A stretch of DNA of 64,000 nt from Mucilaginibacter kameinonensis (GTDB lineage: Bacteria; Bacteroidota; Bacteroidia; Sphingobacteriales; Sphingobacteriaceae), in assembly GCF_003675385.1 (NCBI RefSeq), contig NZ_RCWZ01000002.1:186001-250000 (forward strand), given 5' to 3'. The stretch's first letter is position 1, and each line of letters starts with the position of its first letter. The position numbers were made by a program, and so were the translations under genes. The notes under the pieces were generated by a model. That model saw nothing but the letters and a program-made list of their open reading frames with translations, was not told the DNA's origin and did no database searches. Below are positions 52,735 to 62,363 of this stretch, in pieces.

Positions 52735-53202
52735 ATGTCACAGCAGGATACCATACCAATGGTTAAGAAAATTTTTGAGGCTTACCTCGAAAATAAAAAC
52801 CTCAGGAAAACCCCCGAGCGTTTCGCTATACTCGAAGAGATATATTCCCGTACAGATCATTTTGATGTGGAGTCGTTGTACATCCACATGAAAAATAAAA
52901 AATACCGCGTAAGCCGTGCTACGGTTTACAACACACTTGAGCTATTGGTTTCGTGCGATCTGGTTACTAAACACCAATTTGGCAAAAACATGGCCCAGTT
53001 TGAAAAATCATACGGCTATAAACAGCATGACCACATCATTTGCATCGACTGCGGCAAGGTGGTTGAATTTTGCGATCCGCGTATCCAGCAGATCCAGAGT
53101 ATGATGGGCGATATCTTAAAATTTGACATCAAACACCACTCTTTAAATCTTTATGGTAATTGTACCAAATTAAGAGACGGTTTTTGTGACAGAAAAATTT
53201 AA
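52735..53202 (+). CDS. Fur-family transcriptional regulator
   Basis: A 155-residue metal-dependent repressor. The N-terminal winged helix has [20 protein letters not shown] and [19 protein letters not shown], the recognition-helix signature of the family. The dimer/metal domain shows [20 protein letters not shown], with the CxxC pair of the structural zinc site, and a final [10 protein letters not shown]. It could be Fur, PerR or Zur; the sequence read by eye does not separate these. purA follows 46 nt later from its own promoter. Confidence 0.93.
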   Translation: MSQQDTIPMVKKIFEAYLENKNLRKTPERFAILEEIYSRTDHFDVESLYIHMKNKKYRVSRATVYNTLELLVSCDLVTKHQFGKNMAQFEKSYGYKQHDHIICIDCGKVVEFCDPRIQQIQSMMGDILKFDIKHHSLNLYGNCTKLRDGFCDRKI

Positions 53203-53207
53203 CTTTG
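53200..53207 (+). promoter_or_regulatory. -7 box TAACTTTG before purA
   Basis: Exact TAnnTTTG match overlapping the stop codon of the fur-family gene, 41 nt before the purA ATG. Confidence 0.6.
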
Positions 53208-53233
53208 CCCCCTTTCATAACACATATTCTTGA

Positions 53234-54526
<1,293 letters not shown>

Positions 54527-54565
54527 TAGATTATCCTTATATCTATTGGGGATTGTAATAAGAAT

Positions 54566-54592
54566 AAAAAGGCCGGGTATTCCGGCCTTTTT
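54566..54592 (+). terminator. Intrinsic terminator after purA
   Basis: GGCCGG, loop GTATT, CCGGCC flanked by A5 and T5. Confidence 0.9.
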
Positions 54593-54604
54593 CATTTACT
54601 TGGT

Positions 54605-54612
54605 TATTTTTG
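54605..54612 (+). promoter_or_regulatory. -7 box TATTTTTG immediately before pabB
   Basis: TAnnTTTG match with 4 nt between its G and the GTG start; predicts a leaderless mRNA. Confidence 0.5.
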
Positions 54613-54616
54613 CAGG

Positions 54617-55891
54617 GTGATTGTACAGGTAAATAACTTGCCGGAGTTTAGGAAAAAGGCGTTGCAATGGGCTGCAAGTTTTGATACGCTGTGCTACCTT
54701 GATTCAAACGGATTTAATGATCCCTATTCCAAATTCGATACACTGATAGCGGCCGGTTCCCGTGCCGAACTTACCGCAAATGCAGGCGACGCTTTTGATC
54801 GGCTTGATGAGTTTAGGAAAAATAACCCTGGCTGGATGACCGGCTTCCTGGGTTATGATCTTAAAAACGAAATCGAAGCCCTCACTTCTGCCAATCCGGA
54901 TGGTTTAAAATTTTCGGATCTGTATTTCTTTGTTCCCGAACATCTTATTTTGATAAAAGGGGATAAGGCAGAGATTATTTCAGATCATCCCAATCAGGTT
55001 GTAAAAGCAATAAATGAGCAAGCCTTAGTCCGGTCTGCCCAACAATCTGTTATCAACCTAAAACCTCGCTTTAGCAGGCAGGAATACATTGATACGGTAA
55101 ATAGCATAAAAGAACACATCACCCGCGGCGATATCTACGTAACTAACTTTTGCCAGGAGTTTTTTGCCGAGGATGTAGTTATTGAACCGCTGGAGATCTT
55201 CACAAAGCTTAATGAGGTTTCGCCTAATCCATTTTCTACCTTTTTTAAATGGAATGGGAACTATATCCTTGGCGCCTCGCCCGAACGCTTTTTGGCTAAA
55301 AGAGGAAGTAAGCTGATATCGCAGCCCATAAAAGGTACCGCCAAAAGACTTGATGATACTAAGGCCGACGAGCAGGCAAAACAAATCCTGCGTAATCACC
55401 CTAAAGAGCTACAGGAAAATGTAATGGTGGTTGATTTGGTGCGTAATGATCTTACCCGTTCGGCCAAACCCGGTACTGTTAAAACCGAAGAGCTTTTTGG
55501 CATTTATAGCTTTAAGCAGGTGCATCAAATGATTTCAACCGTGGTTTGCGAAATAGAAGATAATCTTTCAAATGTACAGGCCATCAAGAATACCTTTCCT
55601 ATGGGTAGCATGACGGGCGCCCCAAAGGTAAGTTGCATGCAATTGATGGAACAATATGAGCGTAGTAAGCGTGGCGTATATTCCGGAGCTATAGGCTATT
55701 TTAACCCGGATGATGATTTTGATTTTAATGTGGTGATCCGTTCGTTACTTTATAATTCTTCCAATAAATACCTTTCGTTCCATGCCGGAGGGGCCATTAC
55801 TTACCATGCAATTGCCGAAAATGAATATGAAGAATGTTTGCTGAAAGCCACCGCGGTGATGGAGGTTTTGGGAGGGACTCGCGTGTTGTAG
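54617..55891 (+). CDS. pabB: Aminodeoxychorismate synthase component I (PabB-type)
   Basis: A 424-residue chorismate-binding enzyme. The active-site motif is QPIKGTAKR with lysine 239, the PIKGT of aminodeoxychorismate synthases rather than PIAGT of anthranilate synthases, which favours p-aminobenzoate synthesis for folate. Further signatures: QENVMVVDLVRNDLTRSAKP and FPMGSMTGAPKVSCMQLMEQ. The start is GTG 54617, placed just after a -7 box. The amidotransferase subunit gene is not in the window. Confidence 0.93.
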   Translation: MIVQVNNLPEFRKKALQWAASFDTLCYLDSNGFNDPYSKFDTLIAAGSRAELTANAGDAFDRLDEFRKNNPGWMTGFLGYDLKNEIEALTSANPDGLKFSDLYFFVPEHLILIKGDKAEIISDHPNQVVKAINEQALVRSAQQSVINLKPRFSRQEYIDTVNSIKEHITRGDIYVTNFCQEFFAEDVVIEPLEIFTKLNEVSPNPFSTFFKWNGNYILGASPERFLAKRGSKLISQPIKGTAKRLDDTKADEQAKQILRNHPKELQENVMVVDLVRNDLTRSAKPGTVKTEELFGIYSFKQVHQMISTVVCEIEDNLSNVQAIKNTFPMGSMTGAPKVSCMQLMEQYERSKRGVYSGAIGYFNPDDDFDFNVVIRSLLYNSSNKYLSFHAGGAITYHAIAENEYEECLLKATAVMEVLGGTRVL

Positions 55892-55957
55892 CAAATCATC
55901 AATTTTTTACTATATTGGCTGTAAAAGTACCATCACTATTCGCTTTTAATTGTCAAT

Positions 55958-57916
55958 ATGTTAAGACCCCTACAAAACATAAAGCTAATTATCGTTTCCC
56001 TGTGTTTATTAGCAACCGATGTTGCCTCAGCCCAAACTAAGTATCATCCTTCGGATTTGTTCCCGGCACAACCATTATTACCACCGGGCAATTCCTATCG
56101 TACCGCCACCGGCGAACCAGGTCCCGCTTATTGGCAAAATAAGGCCGACTATGTGATTGATGTAACACTCGATGATAAAACCAATATCATAACCGGTACA
56201 GCTACCATTAACTATACCAATAACAGCCCAAAACCGCTTTCGTTATTATGGTTGCAATTGGAGCAAAATGTATTTAAAAAAGATTCGCGTGGGATTCAAT
56301 CTAAATTGTTCCTTTACCAGGATCCTGAAAAAACTACTCCGGATGGCGGGTATCAGATAGAAGGTGTGCAACTTGCAGATGGCAAAGGCGGAAATATTAA
56401 ATACCATATTTATGATACCCGTATGCAGTTGGAACTGGCGCAGCCGCTGCTAAGCGGTCAGTCTATAAGTTTCAGCATCCATTATAAGTATAACTTCCCG
56501 GTAAATTATAAAAATGCCGACTTCCTGGTTAACCGTACTGATATCCTCCCAACAAAAAATGGGAACATCTATGCTGTAGCACAATGGTATCCCAGGATGT
56601 GTGTTTTAGACGATGTAGAAGGATGGAATACTTTGCCATATTTAGGTAATGGCGAGTTTTACCTGGAATACGGCAATTTTAAGGTTAATATTACGGTACC
56701 ATCGGGCCTTATTGTTGAAAGCTCCGGCGACCTACTAAATCCTGAGGAAGTGCTAACCCCAACAGCCCTTAAGCGCTGGCAGGCTGCTAAGCAAGGTGAT
56801 GCGCCAGTGCAGATCAGAACGGCGAAAGAAGTGACTGATCCCTCATCAAGGCCTGCAAAAGCTACCTGTACCTGGAAGTTTAAACTGGATAACGCCCGGG
56901 ATTTCGCATGGACTGCCTCCCGCTCCTTTGTTTGGGAAGTGGAGAGCTTTAAGCTTTTTGATGGCAAAAGGGTGATGGGTAGTTCTCTTTATCCGGTAGA
57001 GTCGGAGAAGCAGGGCAGCTGGAAGCGTTCATCAGAGTACATCAAATTTACCTTGCAGCATTTTTCTGAAAAATGGTTTTCATATCCTTATAACAAAGCG
57101 GTTAACGTGGCTTCAAATCTTGATGGTATGGAGTATCCCGGCATGGTATTTTGCTCGGCGAAAGATACCGGCAACATGTATTTTGCTGTGGTAAATCATG
57201 AGCTGGGGCATACCTGGTTCCCGATGGTTGTGGGCAGTAACGAGCGTAAATATGCCTGGATGGACGAAGGGTTCAATATGTTCATTGACAAAATTGCTAC
57301 CAAAGCTTTTAACAAAGGCGAGTTTATAGGATATGTTGAGATTGATAGCCCCCTTGATTCGTTGTTTGCTGAGAAGCTATTGCCTATTGTTACCCGTCCC
57401 GATGCCTTGCCCGGCAACCAGGTTTATCCGCTGCAATATCAAAAGGTGGCTTATTCATTGGCTCTTTTGCGTAACCAGATATTGGGCTCCGAGCGCTTTG
57501 ATCGTGCTTTCAGAAAATATATTCGCGACTGGGCTTACAAACATCCTACACCGTGGGACTTTTTCAGGAGCATAGATAGTTCGGCAGGGGAGGACTTGAC
57601 CTGGTTCTGGAAATCGATGTTTCTCGAAAATTATCGCCTCGATCAGAAAATAACTAAAGTAGACAGTCCGGCAGATGGCCTGCCTGTTATCACAATCGAA
57701 AATATGGACAAGGCAGCAATGCCGTTAGTGGTTGAAATAACCTATGCCGATGGCTCGAAGGAGCATCGTGAGTTCCCGGTTGAAATTTGGGAGTACAGCA
57801 GTGTTTACACTCTTACCGGCGATAAAAAAGTGGCTGTCGCCAAAGTTATTATTGATCCTGATAAGATCTACCCTGATGTGGATAGGGGCAATAATAGTTA
57901 CGAGGTGAAGAAGTAG
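55958..57916 (+). CDS. M1-family metallopeptidase (exported)
   Basis: A 652-residue zinc aminopeptidase-like protein with signal peptide (MLRPLQNIKLIIVSLCLLAT...ASA then Q). The zinc motif is H414-ELG-H418 with the distal glutamate E437 in WMDEGFNMFID, the M1 HExxH-x18-E spacing. The upstream exopeptidase motif (GAMEN type) appears as DGMEYPGMVF, so it is replaced and activity may differ. The N-terminal beta domain has TATINYTNNSPKPLSLLWLQ. It lies alone between pabB and the REP palindrome. Confidence 0.9.
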   Translation: MLRPLQNIKLIIVSLCLLATDVASAQTKYHPSDLFPAQPLLPPGNSYRTATGEPGPAYWQNKADYVIDVTLDDKTNIITGTATINYTNNSPKPLSLLWLQLEQNVFKKDSRGIQSKLFLYQDPEKTTPDGGYQIEGVQLADGKGGNIKYHIYDTRMQLELAQPLLSGQSISFSIHYKYNFPVNYKNADFLVNRTDILPTKNGNIYAVAQWYPRMCVLDDVEGWNTLPYLGNGEFYLEYGNFKVNITVPSGLIVESSGDLLNPEEVLTPTALKRWQAAKQGDAPVQIRTAKEVTDPSSRPAKATCTWKFKLDNARDFAWTASRSFVWEVESFKLFDGKRVMGSSLYPVESEKQGSWKRSSEYIKFTLQHFSEKWFSYPYNKAVNVASNLDGMEYPGMVFCSAKDTGNMYFAVVNHELGHTWFPMVVGSNERKYAWMDEGFNMFIDKIATKAFNKGEFIGYVEIDSPLDSLFAEKLLPIVTRPDALPGNQVYPLQYQKVAYSLALLRNQILGSERFDRAFRKYIRDWAYKHPTPWDFFRSIDSSAGEDLTWFWKSMFLENYRLDQKITKVDSPADGLPVITIENMDKAAMPLVVEITYADGSKEHREFPVEIWEYSSVYTLTGDKKVAVAKVIIDPDKIYPDVDRGNNSYEVKK

Positions 57917-57964
57917 ACTGTTTTATGTAGGAAACGAAGAGTATGCTGGCTCATTCTTCATCAT

Positions 57965-58044
57965 GTCATTGCGAGGAACGAAGCAATCCCCTATTGGCAA
58001 ATCCGCTCTGTATAGTTTGGGATTGCTTCGTGCCTCGCAATGAC
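57965..58044. repeat. REP-type palindrome (GTCATTGCGAGGAACGAAGC family)
   Basis: Arms 57965-57990 and 58019-58044 pair over 26 bp with one mismatch around a 28-nt centre. The arm is nearly the same as at 23932-24013. It lies between the convergent M1 peptidase and fmt genes. Confidence 0.9.
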
Positions 58045-58110
58045 GATTTCTATATTACCTCCGCCCTATCAGGGTCTCTCGAAGAGGACCTTGATGTTCT
58101 GTAAGAAGCT

Positions 58111-59028
58111 TTACAACTTCACGCCCCTTAAAAATTCCTCAATACCCATACGCTTTTTGCCTTCTAACTGAATGTCTTTTAATAACACAAACCCATCTTT
58201 AGCAGCAAACTTTAAATAAGTTTTGTTATCACTTAAAAAGCCGCCTGGTTGAATAGCCGGTTCAGATACCTGATATTCAGAAGTAAAAACCTTTAGGCTT
58301 TTGCCATTAAGTTCGGTATAGGCTGTTGGCACCGGGCTAAGTCCGCGGATTTTGTTATAAATAGATTCGGCTGTTTGGGTCCAGTCAATCCGGCAATCAT
58401 CTTTAAATATTTTGGGGGCGTGTTTTAATTGGGTTCCCTCGGCCAGTTGCGATTGCGGGTGCTCATTGTAACGGCCGCTTTCAACCGCTTTAACGGTTTT
58501 CACCAGTAAGCCTGCGCCTTTGTTCATAAGGCGGTCGTGCAGTTCGCCGGCATCTTCATGACCGGTAAGGGTTATTTTTTCGGTGAACAGAATGTTACCG
58601 GTATCGATATCGTGCTTTAAAAAGAAGGTAGTTACACCGCTTTCTTTTTCGCCGTTAATGAGCGCCCAGTTAATTGGGGCCGCGCCACGGTATTGTGGAA
58701 GTAACGATGCATGTAAATTTATGGTGCCCTTAGGCGGCATGTTCCAAACTATTTCGGGCAGCATCCTGAAGGCTACTACAACCTGCAAATCGGCTTTCAA
58801 TGCTTTTAGTTCAGCAATAAAATCCTCGTTCTTCAGTTTTTCGGGCTGCAGTACCTTTAATCCGTTGGCTTCGGCATACTGTTTCACCGCCGATTCACTA
58901 ACTTTTTGACCCCTTCCGGCCGGTTTATCGGGCGCTGTAACAACGGCCACAATATCACTGCCGGCTTTAATTAAAGCGTCTAACGAGGCAACGGCAAACT
59001 GGGGCGTACCCATAAATATAATTCTCAT
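58111..59028 (-). CDS. fmt: Methionyl-tRNA formyltransferase
   Basis: A 305-residue formyltransferase that formylates initiator Met-tRNA with 10-formyl-THF. Signatures: RIIFMGTPQFAVASLDALIK at the N-terminus; the catalytic Asn-His part INLHASLLPQYRGAAPINWA; GVTTFFLKHDIDTGNILF with the catalytic Asp; and the C-terminal OB-fold domain from about residue 210. Normal length. The upstream DUF1343 gene ends 32 nt before it on the same strand. Confidence 0.97.
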   Translation of the reverse strand: MRIIFMGTPQFAVASLDALIKAGSDIVAVVTAPDKPAGRGQKVSESAVKQYAEANGLKVLQPEKLKNEDFIAELKALKADLQVVVAFRMLPEIVWNMPPKGTINLHASLLPQYRGAAPINWALINGEKESGVTTFFLKHDIDTGNILFTEKITLTGHEDAGELHDRLMNKGAGLLVKTVKAVESGRYNEHPQSQLAEGTQLKHAPKIFKDDCRIDWTQTAESIYNKIRGLSPVPTAYTELNGKSLKVFTSEYQVSEPAIQPGGFLSDNKTYLKFAAKDGFVLLKDIQLEGKKRMGIEEFLRGVKL

Positions 59029-59060
59029 AGTATGTTTAGGTATTAGATGTCTTTATTCTG

Positions 59061-60302
59061 TTATTCGTATAGTAAATATTTTTTTCTTGTTTCTTTAAAA
59101 GCAGCTAAACCTGGCTGCCAGCTGGCACGGATCTCATCTTCGGTTTTGCCTGCTTCAATTTGTTTTCTTAATTCGGCCGTACCGGCCAGTTTTATAAAAT
59201 AACCGTTAAAGAAATGGTCTTTATCCGGGAAAGCCTGGTATAACTCTAAGAGCCATTTCAGGTTGATAGCGCCCATGCTGGTAATATCATTTGGCGAAAT
59301 ATTTTGCAGATCGATGCCAAAACATTCCTGGTCTTTCTGCGGCGGGTTTTCGCTCATACCCGGGATACTTTTTGGTGTAAACGAAAAGCTGTATTTCCCT
59401 TTCAATGCCGGATGCCCCAGCACAGCAAAAGGAACAAGCGTCCCCCTGCCTAAGCTAAAGGTTGTACCTTCAAACAGACAGGTGCTTGGGTATAATAAAA
59501 TTGATAGCGGCGTATTTAAGTTTGGCGACGGGTTTACCGGTAAGGTATAAGGCAAATTATGTTTGTAATTAGCAACTTTAATGATCTTTAGCTTGCATTT
59601 TACGCCATTTTTTAGCCAGCCTTCGCCGTTTATCATTTGTGCGTACTCGCCAATGGTCATGCCATGGGCTATGGGAATGGGGTGCATGCCTACAAATGAG
59701 CGGTTAACCGTATCAAGGATTGGCCCGTCAATTAAATAACCGTTGGGATTGGGGCGGTCAAAAATCATTAGCTCTACGTTGTTCTCGGCGCAGGCCTCCA
59801 TAACATAGTGCAGGGTTGATATATAAGTATAAAAACGGGTACCAACGTCTTGTATGTCAAATATCATCAGGTCGATACCCTTCAAATCGGCCGTTGTTGG
59901 TTTGTAGTGTTTGTTGCCGTAAAGCGATATTACAGGTAAGTCCGTTTTAGGGTCTTTGGCGTCGCCAACAGTAGCGCCGTTGCTGGCATTGCCCCTGAAA
60001 CCATGCTCGGGGCCGAAGATCTTTTTTACACTAACTCCGGAATGAACTAAACTATCTACACTGGCAGTTAAATTTTTACCAATAACAGAAGTTTGATTAA
60101 TCACCATCCCGATATTTTTTCCCTTAAGATAGTTAATATACAGCGGAATTTGATCGGCTCCGGGAATAATAGGGCCAATTTTTTTGTTTTTTTTGACAGA
60201 TGCTGTTTGGCAGCTTTTACAATCGGTTGCCTGGCTGCACGCGGTGTTCGCAAGTAAAACTGTTATAAGGGCAAATCGTAAAAAAACACAAATCTTATTC
60301 AT
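59061..60302 (-). CDS. DUF1343 family lipoprotein
   Basis: A 413-residue exported protein of the DUF1343 type (YbbC/NamZ-like, a family with reported exo-N-acetylmuramidase members). I start at ATG 60302, which gives MNKICVFLRFALITVLLANTAC with a lipobox-like NTAC; the frame is open to 60389 but that would put 29 extra residues before the signal peptide. Family words: FGPEHGFRGNASNGATVGD, LPVISLYGNKHYKPT, LMIFDIQDVGTRFYTYISTL and VELMIFDRPNPNGYLIDGP. A role in peptidoglycan sugar recovery is plausible but inferred. Confidence 0.88.
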   Translation of the reverse strand: MNKICVFLRFALITVLLANTACSQATDCKSCQTASVKKNKKIGPIIPGADQIPLYINYLKGKNIGMVINQTSVIGKNLTASVDSLVHSGVSVKKIFGPEHGFRGNASNGATVGDAKDPKTDLPVISLYGNKHYKPTTADLKGIDLMIFDIQDVGTRFYTYISTLHYVMEACAENNVELMIFDRPNPNGYLIDGPILDTVNRSFVGMHPIPIAHGMTIGEYAQMINGEGWLKNGVKCKLKIIKVANYKHNLPYTLPVNPSPNLNTPLSILLYPSTCLFEGTTFSLGRGTLVPFAVLGHPALKGKYSFSFTPKSIPGMSENPPQKDQECFGIDLQNISPNDITSMGAINLKWLLELYQAFPDKDHFFNGYFIKLAGTAELRKQIEAGKTEDEIRASWQPGLAAFKETRKKYLLYE

Positions 60303-60382
60303 AAAATATTGAGTTGAAACAATTTTAAAAGTGGCAGGTTTAACAGCAAAACCGCATATTTGCGAAGGTACAAAAAAACAGT

Positions 60383-61609
60383 TTGCCATTGAGTTTCGCC
60401 TCTTTTATATCAGCCCGTATAACATTTAAATCAAAACGCACTTTCTCTAAACTGATAGTGCGCATTGCAATTATAGGTATTATGCTGGGTCTGGGCGTAA
60501 TGATACTGTCACTTGCTATCGTTAAAGGATTTAAACACGAAATCCGCAATAAAGTTCGAGGCTTTGCGGGGGATATCCGCGTGGTTAAGTTCGATCTGAA
60601 CAATTCATACCAGAGTTCTTCGTTCCCTGCCGATAAGGAGTTTGTTAAGCGGGCACTCAAAAGTCCGTTTATTACCCATGTAATGCCGGTAGCAACCAAG
60701 CCGGGCATTGTTAAGGCCAATAACGAAATTGAAGGGGTAGTACTTAAGGGCGTTGATAAAAGTTACGACTGGGGCTACTTTAAGAAAATGATGGTTGCCG
60801 GCGATGTCATCAGCTTTGCCGATTCGGTTGAGGCGCAAAAGGAGATCATGATCTCGCAAACAACGGCCGACAGGCTTAAGCTTAAGGTTGGTGATAAGCT
60901 GCTGATGTATTTTGTGCAGGAACCATTGCGTAAACGTCAGTTTAAAATAAAAGGGATCTTTAACATCGGTGTTGAGGAAGTAGATAAAACCTTTGTTATA
61001 GGCGCGCTATCACTTATTAACCGTCTTAACGACTGGAAACCGGATGAAATTGGCCAATACGAACTGCGCGTATCAGATTTTGAACACATTAACGATGCCG
61101 CCAACGCGCTTGACACTGTTTTGCCGGTAAAACTGAAAGAGTATACCATTGAAGAAGATTATCCAACCATATTTGAATGGCTCAACCTGCTGGATGTTAA
61201 TTCGGTAGTGATGCTGGTATTGATGGTAGCCGTGGCTGTTATCAATATGATATCGGCACTGCTGATCATGATCCTTGAACGGACTGCCATGATCGGCATG
61301 TTTAAAGCCATGGGGGCATCCAACTGGGCTATCCGAAAGGTATTCCTCATCAATGCTACTTACCTGATAGGCCTGGGCTTATTGTTAGGTAATCTATTAG
61401 GCATTGGTTTAGGCTACTTCCAAACGTATACCCACTTTTTTAAACTCGACCAGGCATCTTATTACATGACCTTTGTACCGGTTGAGTTTGATAGCGTTGA
61501 TATCCTTCTGCTCAATATTGGTACGCTGATCATCTGTTTGCTGGTGCTCATTATACCATCAACGTTAGTAAGCCGAATCTCGCCGGTGAAAGCTATCCAG
61601 TTTAAGTAA
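60383..61609 (+). CDS. FtsX/LolC-type ABC transporter permease
   Basis: A 408-residue (or 406) inner-membrane permease with one N-terminal helix, a large periplasmic domain of about 230 residues and three C-terminal helices, the LolC/LolE or MacB-like topology. N-terminal FISARITFKSKRTFSKLIVR and IAIIGIMLGLGVMILSLAIV and the C-terminal LERTAMIGMFKAMGASNWAI are characteristic of lipoprotein-release permeases. The start is TTG: between the in-frame stop TAA at 60341-60343 and residue 1 no ATG exists; TTG occurs at 60383 and 60389. The ATPase partner is not adjacent. Its stop is 1 nt from the stop of the next convergent gene. Confidence 0.88.
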   Translation: MPLSFASFISARITFKSKRTFSKLIVRIAIIGIMLGLGVMILSLAIVKGFKHEIRNKVRGFAGDIRVVKFDLNNSYQSSSFPADKEFVKRALKSPFITHVMPVATKPGIVKANNEIEGVVLKGVDKSYDWGYFKKMMVAGDVISFADSVEAQKEIMISQTTADRLKLKVGDKLLMYFVQEPLRKRQFKIKGIFNIGVEEVDKTFVIGALSLINRLNDWKPDEIGQYELRVSDFEHINDAANALDTVLPVKLKEYTIEEDYPTIFEWLNLLDVNSVVMLVLMVAVAVINMISALLIMILERTAMIGMFKAMGASNWAIRKVFLINATYLIGLGLLLGNLLGIGLGYFQTYTHFFKLDQASYYMTFVPVEFDSVDILLLNIGTLIICLLVLIIPSTLVSRISPVKAIQFK

Positions 61610-61610
61610 T

Positions 61611-62363
61611 TTAAAGCAAGCGGTAACTTAATCCCAACCTGAAATATTCGCTGTGCGTGTTAAACGAAGCATCGCCAACCATGTCTTTCATGTAATTGCT
61701 TATTCCATGGGCAAAGCTGGCGTTTAAACCATAGCGACCGTAACTGGCAGCAGCGCCAAGGCGTAAGCGGATATCGGTTGGTGCTTTGCTTCTCTTGTAG
61801 TCAACTTTATAAATTTTACCATCTTTGTCCTTAACCTCTCCCTTGTCCTTACTGTTCAATATCAGGCCGATATCCATCCCCGGTAAAATATCGAGGTTAA
61901 CTTTGCTAAGCTGAAAACGATAACCGATGTATGGATTAAGGTTTATGCTTTGGCTTTGGAAAGCTACGTGTCCGGTTACCGTGAAACTGGGATCGTTTGC
62001 TGCGATGGGTAGATAATCCCCATATAAAACGGTTGTAATAGGTGAATATTTATCTACTTCAACTTTACTGCGCAATAATTCATAACCTCCCTGCAAGCCA
62101 ACAATAAACCCGCCTTTTGAAATAGTTTGAACCTGGATACTGCCACCGTACCCGAAAGCGTTTTTATTGCCATAAGGATTATTAGCACGGTTCATCGGAT
62201 CGCCCGTAATTGAGCCCTGTAACACCTGGGTGGTAGCTGTTGATGATTTACCTGCGAAATGGAACAAACCGGTATTGGCCTGTACAGAAACTTCTAATTT
62301 TTGGGCACAAAGCTTTAGCCCGCTAAACATTAACGGGGCAATGATAAGGAGGTACTTTTTCAT
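61611..62363 (-). CDS. Outer-membrane beta-barrel protein, third gene of sigma operon
   Basis: A 250-residue protein with signal peptide (MKKYLLIIAPLMFSGLKLCA then Q). Alternating beta strands run through (VSVQANTGLFHFAG, GGFIVGLQGGYELLRSKVEV, INLNPYIGYRFQLSKVNLDI, YGRYGLNASFAHGISNYM) to the aromatic end YFRLGLSYRLL, typical of small outer-membrane barrels. It overlaps the gene upstream by 4 nt, so it belongs to the ECF sigma/anti-sigma operon. Confidence 0.85.
   Translation of the reverse strand: MKKYLLIIAPLMFSGLKLCAQKLEVSVQANTGLFHFAGKSSTATTQVLQGSITGDPMNRANNPYGNKNAFGYGGSIQVQTISKGGFIVGLQGGYELLRSKVEVDKYSPITTVLYGDYLPIAANDPSFTVTGHVAFQSQSINLNPYIGYRFQLSKVNLDILPGMDIGLILNSKDKGEVKDKDGKIYKVDYKRSKAPTDIRLRLGAAASYGRYGLNASFAHGISNYMKDMVGDASFNTHSEYFRLGLSYRLL

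Noticed and set aside
60303..60389. 29-residue extension of the DUF1343 lipoprotein
   Set aside because: It overlaps the divergent permease start and precedes a lipoprotein signal peptide at ATG 60302.
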